DNA of 7,841 nucleotides from DASQDN01 sp035630195 (GTDB taxonomy: Bacteria > Acidobacteriota > Terriglobia > Bryobacterales > Bryobacteraceae), in contig DASQLD010000123.1 in NCBI GenBank assembly GCA_035630195.1, positions 1 through 7,841 on the forward strand, written 5' to 3'. The notes below the pieces were generated by a model. That model worked only from the letters and a program-made list of their open reading frames with translations, had not been told where the DNA came from and made no database searches. Within the stretch, counting starts at the first letter, position 1; each line of letters starts with the position of its first letter. Positions 4,914 through 7,841 of the stretch are shown here, piece after piece. The position numbers and the translations under genes are program-made.

Positions 4914-7139
4914 ATGCGTGCAACGGTTCTTCTGTTCAGCGTGTGTGTGACTTTGTTCGCACAGACGAAACTCCCCCCGCCCGCGGACATCAAAGTTGAT
5001 TTCGAGAAGGACGTTCAACCGATCCTTGCTCAGAAGTGCCATTCCTGCCATGGTGAAGAAGCGCAACAGTCCGGGCTCAGGCTCGATCGGCGGCAACAGG
5101 CGCTGCGAGGCGGTGATTATGGGCCAGTCATCGTCGTCGGGAAAAGCGCCGAGAGTAAGCTGATCCGGCGGCTGGTGAATGGCGATGGCGGATTGCAGAT
5201 GCCTCCCACTGGTCCGCTTTCCGATGAGGAGATTGGGATCCTGCGCGCGTGGATCGATCAAGGCGCCGACTTCCGCATCCAGGTGCAGGAAGAGGCTCCG
5301 GCAAAACCGGTGGACCCCAAGTTTGCCGCTTTCCTTTCCGCGGTGCGGTCGGGAGCTACGATTACCGCAGACCCCGAGATGGCGAAGGCGAAAGATCCGG
5401 CAGGCTCAACTGCCCTCCATCACGCGGCGGGATTCGGCACCCTTGCCACGATGAAGGAATTGCTAGCCAAGGGCGCTGATGTGAACGCGAAGAACCGGCG
5501 GAAATCGACGCCGCTGTTCTGGGCATTGCACGATGAGGCGAAGGTGCGTTTGTTGATTGACCAGGGCGCGGATATCAACGCCGTGCAGATTGACGGTCGG
5601 ACTCCTGTTTATCAGGCGGCAACGATGGGCAATGCTGTGACGGTTCTTCAGCTGTTTCTGGAGAAGGGCGCCAACCCGAACGCGAAGACTATTGTCGGAT
5701 CGACGCCATTAATGCAAGCAGCGCGGGGCAACCTGGAAGCGATGCGGTTGCTCATCGACAAAGGCGCTGACGTCAACGCCAAGACTGCCGGCGGAGCGAC
5801 AGCGTTGATGGCGGCGGCCTCGACGGGTAGGGTTCAGGCGGCGCGCATGCTGCTTGCAAAAGGCGCGGATGCAAACGCGAGAACGAAGAAGAACGAGACG
5901 GCTCTCAGCGATGCCGCGACCACCGGCGATGAAGCTACGGTAAAGCTTCTTCTGGAACATACAAAAGACGTGAATGTGCAGGATGTTCGCGGCTATTCGC
6001 CGTTGTTGTATGCGGCAGGGTCGGACACTATGCCGGCTGCAACGGTGAAGTTGCTTTTGGCGAAAGGCGCCGACAAGGATGCCACGGGCGATGATGAAAC
6101 GGCCCGGATGCTGGCTGTGAAACGTGGCAATAGCGAAGTCGCGCGGCTGCTGGGGGCGTCGGAGGACGACAGGAAACTGCTCGGGATTGCGCCGGTTCCC
6201 GAAGGTAGTGGTCGATTCCGTTCGATCGCCGAGGCAGTTAAGCCGGCTTTTGTGCTTCTCGAGCAGCAGAGTCACAATTTCATTCGCATCGGCGGTTGCA
6301 ATTCCTGTCACGCACAGGATTTGCCGTCGGCAGCGGCTGCGCTAGCGCGCGACCGGGGACTGCCGGCTCCGAAGGTCATCCCGCAGCTTCCGGCGCACAT
6401 GCATGGAAACAATGCTGTCCGTCTGATGGATCTGAACACGTTCGGCCCGGGCGGAGTGGCCTGGGAGCTATTCGATCTCGGAATGAATCATGTTCCTCGC
6501 AACGAATATACCGACGCTGTTGTGCGCTACCTCAAGGTGATGCAGTCGCCGCAAGGAGATTGGCTCACGATTGAGAGCCGGAGACCTCCAATGGCCGCAG
6601 GCCGGCATCAGACTGCAGCACTCGCGATTTATTCGCTGAAGCAATATGGGCAGTCCGACGCTGATAAAAATGTCGCGCGCGCGGCCGGATGGCTGGAGAC
6701 GGCGGTTCCCAGCACGACGCAAGACAGGGCCTTCCAGGTAATGGGATTGGCTTGGGCGAATGCGAAACCGGCGTCGATAACATCGGCGGCGAAAGCGCTG
6801 GCCGCGATGCAACGCCCCGATGGTGGCTGGAGCCAATTACCGACGATGGGCTCGGACGCATACGCGACGGGGCAAGCGCTTTATGCGTTGGCGTCGGCGA
6901 AGATGCCGGTTACTGATCCGGTCTATCAAAAAGGAGTGAAGTATCTGCTGCGCACGCAGGCTCCTGACGGGTCTTGGCACGTTAAATCGCGGTCCATTTG
7001 GTTGCAACCTTACTTCGAGAGCGGCTTTCCTTATGGTCATGACCAATGGATCTCGGCCGCCGGAACGAGTTGGGCGACGATGGCGCTGGCAGTAACGGTG
7101 GAACCGCAGAGGATCAGTCAAAACGTGACCGGGAAATAA
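4914..7139 (+). CDS. Exported di-haem protein: planctomycete-type cytochrome c, ankyrin repeats and terpenoid-cyclase-like toroid
   Basis: A 741-residue multidomain protein. Residues 1-16 are a signal peptide (LLFSVCVTLFA, then QT), placing it in the periplasm as haem attachment needs. Residues 28-110 match the planctomycete cytochrome c family: VDFEKDVQPIL, haem site CHSCH at C42-H46, probable axial Met in LQMPP (M96), and DEEIGILRAWIDQGADF. Residues 163-416 carry about eight ankyrin repeats (TALHHAA, LLAKGADVNAK) for protein contact. A second haem site, CNSCH (C462-H466), sits in a short linker region. Residues from about 500 to the end resemble the alpha/alpha toroid of squalene-hopene cyclases and prenyltransferase-like proteins, with three QW-type motifs at Q544-W550, Q633-W639 and Q682-W688. 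I find no DxDD protonation motif, so it is unlikely to be a working terpene cyclase; a binding or electron-transfer role is more likely. Related fusions are, from general knowledge, seen in Acidobacteriota, but the function is not established. The gene has its own candidate promoter and precedes the enolase-superfamily gene by 27 bases. Confidence 0.9.
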   Translation: MRATVLLFSVCVTLFAQTKLPPPADIKVDFEKDVQPILAQKCHSCHGEEAQQSGLRLDRRQQALRGGDYGPVIVVGKSAESKLIRRLVNGDGGLQMPPTGPLSDEEIGILRAWIDQGADFRIQVQEEAPAKPVDPKFAAFLSAVRSGATITADPEMAKAKDPAGSTALHHAAGFGTLATMKELLAKGADVNAKNRRKSTPLFWALHDEAKVRLLIDQGADINAVQIDGRTPVYQAATMGNAVTVLQLFLEKGANPNAKTIVGSTPLMQAARGNLEAMRLLIDKGADVNAKTAGGATALMAAASTGRVQAARMLLAKGADANARTKKNETALSDAATTGDEATVKLLLEHTKDVNVQDVRGYSPLLYAAGSDTMPAATVKLLLAKGADKDATGDDETARMLAVKRGNSEVARLLGASEDDRKLLGIAPVPEGSGRFRSIAEAVKPAFVLLEQQSHNFIRIGGCNSCHAQDLPSAAAALARDRGLPAPKVIPQLPAHMHGNNAVRLMDLNTFGPGGVAWELFDLGMNHVPRNEYTDAVVRYLKVMQSPQGDWLTIESRRPPMAAGRHQTAALAIYSLKQYGQSDADKNVARAAGWLETAVPSTTQDRAFQVMGLAWANAKPASITSAAKALAAMQRPDGGWSQLPTMGSDAYATGQALYALASAKMPVTDPVYQKGVKYLLRTQAPDGSWHVKSRSIWLQPYFESGFPYGHDQWISAAGTSWATMALAVTVEPQRISQNVTGK
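5400..6162 (+). repeat. Ankyrin-coding tandem repeats, period 93-105 bases
   Basis: The conserved turn codon before GAD-x-N recurs at 5472, 5565, 5667, 5763, 5862, 5961 (diverged to TKDVN) and 6066, a spacing of 93 to 105 bases. Each unit encodes about 33 residues with T-P/A-L near its start and a LL-x-KGAD helix end. Repeats 2 and 4 lack a residue or two in the first loop, repeat 7 has a small insertion (SDTMPAA), and the eighth is a shortened cap ending near residue 416. The DNA repeats differ at many third positions, so the array is old. Confidence 0.85.
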
Positions 7140-7153
7140 TGCCCCGTTCGACA

Positions 7154-7159
7154 TAGAAT
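7154..7159 (+). promoter_or_regulatory. -10 box that would give a leaderless transcript of the enolase-superfamily gene
   Basis: TAGAAT matches five of six bases of the sigma-70 -10 consensus and ends 7 bases before ATG 7167, so transcription would begin at or next to the start codon. No Shine-Dalgarno sequence is visible in the 27-base gap. A -35 element at normal spacing is not clear. This is the pattern of leaderless genes in some other phyla, but the gene could also be co-transcribed from upstream. Confidence 0.35.
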
Positions 7160-7166
7160 AGTGCGC

Positions 7167-7841
7167 ATGAATCGGCGCACGTTCTTGAAGGCAGCGGCGG
7201 GGGCTCCCATCGCGCTGCACCAATTAGCGGCTCAGCACAAAGGCAAGGTAAAGATCACCGACGTCAAGGTGATGATCGTACGCGGCACCTGGGACTGGAA
7301 TCTGGTGCGCATCGATACGGACGCCGGAGTGTCGGGCATCGGAGAGGCGTACTGGGGGTTCGGCATCAAGGACTTAATCCTGAACCAGCTGAAGCCGCAG
7401 GTCGTAGGAGAGGATCCGTTTAACGTCGACAAGCTGTATACGAAGATGCTGATGCGCAGCGCCGGACAGGGGGCGCTCGCCGGCGTTACAGTGACTGCGG
7501 CGAGCGGAGTCGAGATCGCGCTGTGGGATCTTGCGGGACGACTGCTGCAGACGCCTGCCTGCAATCTGCTCGGTGGACGCTTCCGGGATCGCGTGCGGTT
7601 TTATCGGACGATGCCGTCAGTGAAGAATCCGGAGGATCTGCAGCAGTGGCGCGATCAGGTGCGTCAGGCAAAGGCCGAGAAATTCGGATGGACTGCTTTT
7701 AAGTTTCAAGGCGACGGCATTCCTCCTGCGGCCGACCCACAGTACAAGGAACCGGGTCACGATCCGTACACGCGCGGCCTTACGGCGAAGGATCTGCGGC
7801 GCATCGGGAAGGCGATGGAGACGGTCCGCGAAGAGCTTGGG
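7167..7841 (+). CDS. Mandelate racemase/muconate lactonizing enzyme family protein (enolase superfamily), Tat-exported, 3' end outside window
   Basis: The first 225 residues of an enzyme usually near 400. Enolase-superfamily enzymes remove a proton next to a carboxylate using Mg2+, leading to racemisation or dehydration of acid sugars and related acids. The leader MNRRTFLKAAAG has a twin-arginine motif (R3-R4, FLK), so export already folded is likely, though the hydrophobic stretch is short. Residues 28-140 fit the N-terminal capping domain: VKVMIVRG, LVRIDTDAGVSGIGEA, then GVEIALWDLAGRLLQ and LLGGRFRDRVRFY. The barrel starts after this, and WTAFKFQGD places the probable catalytic lysine at K179 with Q181 in the second position of the K-x-K/D site. 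The metal-binding acids and the general-base His lie beyond 7841, so the reaction cannot be assigned. GTG 7161 in frame is an alternative start. No ribosome-binding site is seen; a -10 box lies just upstream. Confidence 0.92.
   Translation, partial: MNRRTFLKAAAGAPIALHQLAAQHKGKVKITDVKVMIVRGTWDWNLVRIDTDAGVSGIGEAYWGFGIKDLILNQLKPQVVGEDPFNVDKLYTKMLMRSAGQGALAGVTVTAASGVEIALWDLAGRLLQTPACNLLGGRFRDRVRFYRTMPSVKNPEDLQQWRDQVRQAKAEKFGWTAFKFQGDGIPPAADPQYKEPGHDPYTRGLTAKDLRRIGKAMETVREELG

Noticed and set aside
4847..4996. A small plus-strand ORF from ATG 4847 through the start of the di-haem gene.
   Set aside because: It has no ribosome-binding site and runs out of frame through the signal peptide and its Shine-Dalgarno sequence.
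6414..7139. A working squalene-hopene cyclase domain.
   Set aside because: Only the fold-type QW motifs are seen. The DxDD acid motif is absent, and the domain is about a third of the length of a real cyclase.
6837..7223. A 128-codon minus-strand frame covering the gap between the last two genes.
   Set aside because: It is antisense to the toroid domain and the Tat leader, both well supported, and has an Arg-rich, motif-free product.
7232..7564. A 110-codon minus-strand frame opposite the enolase-superfamily gene.
   Set aside because: The plus strand is open to the window edge and encodes a clear capping domain.

Overview
The window looks like Acidobacteriota chromosome, most likely a soil or subsurface lineage of the Solibacter/Bryobacter type. 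This rests on three things. There is a roughly 1,100-residue Oar-like TonB-dependent receptor with an N-terminal carboxypeptidase-regulatory-like domain. There is an exported protein with a planctomycete-type cytochrome c domain, ankyrin repeats and a terpenoid-cyclase-like toroid. There is also an enolase-superfamily enzyme with a twin-arginine leader. The phylum assignment is inference from gene content; no marker gene is present.

Layout. Positions 1-606 (+) hold a decayed type II toxin-antitoxin module: the 3' end of a probable antitoxin, overlapped by a PIN-domain (VapC-type) toxin broken by a one-base deletion at about position 300. Positions 578-1327 (-) encode an exported proline-rich protein of unknown function. 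It converges on the toxin gene with a 29-base overlap, and a perfect 9-bp inverted repeat there contains both stop codons. Its start lies 42 bases from the start of the divergent TonB-dependent receptor gene (1370-4663, +), which has a strong Shine-Dalgarno sequence.

The 250-base gap at 4664-4913 carries a possible terminator hairpin, small inverted repeats and a candidate extended -10 promoter. It precedes the multidomain di-haem protein (4914-7139, +). Twenty-seven bases later a mandelate racemase/muconate lactonizing enzyme family gene begins at 7167 and runs off the window. The short gap before it contains a good -10 box but no ribosome-binding site, which suggests leaderless transcription.

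Working model (inference): the receptor brings an organic substrate across the outer membrane, the di-haem ankyrin/toroid protein acts in the periplasm, and the enolase-superfamily enzyme dehydrates or isomerises an acid-sugar-like substrate. No substrate can be named from the sequence. The most unusual gene is the cytochrome-ankyrin-toroid fusion. No CRISPR array, tRNA, rRNA or insertion sequence was seen.
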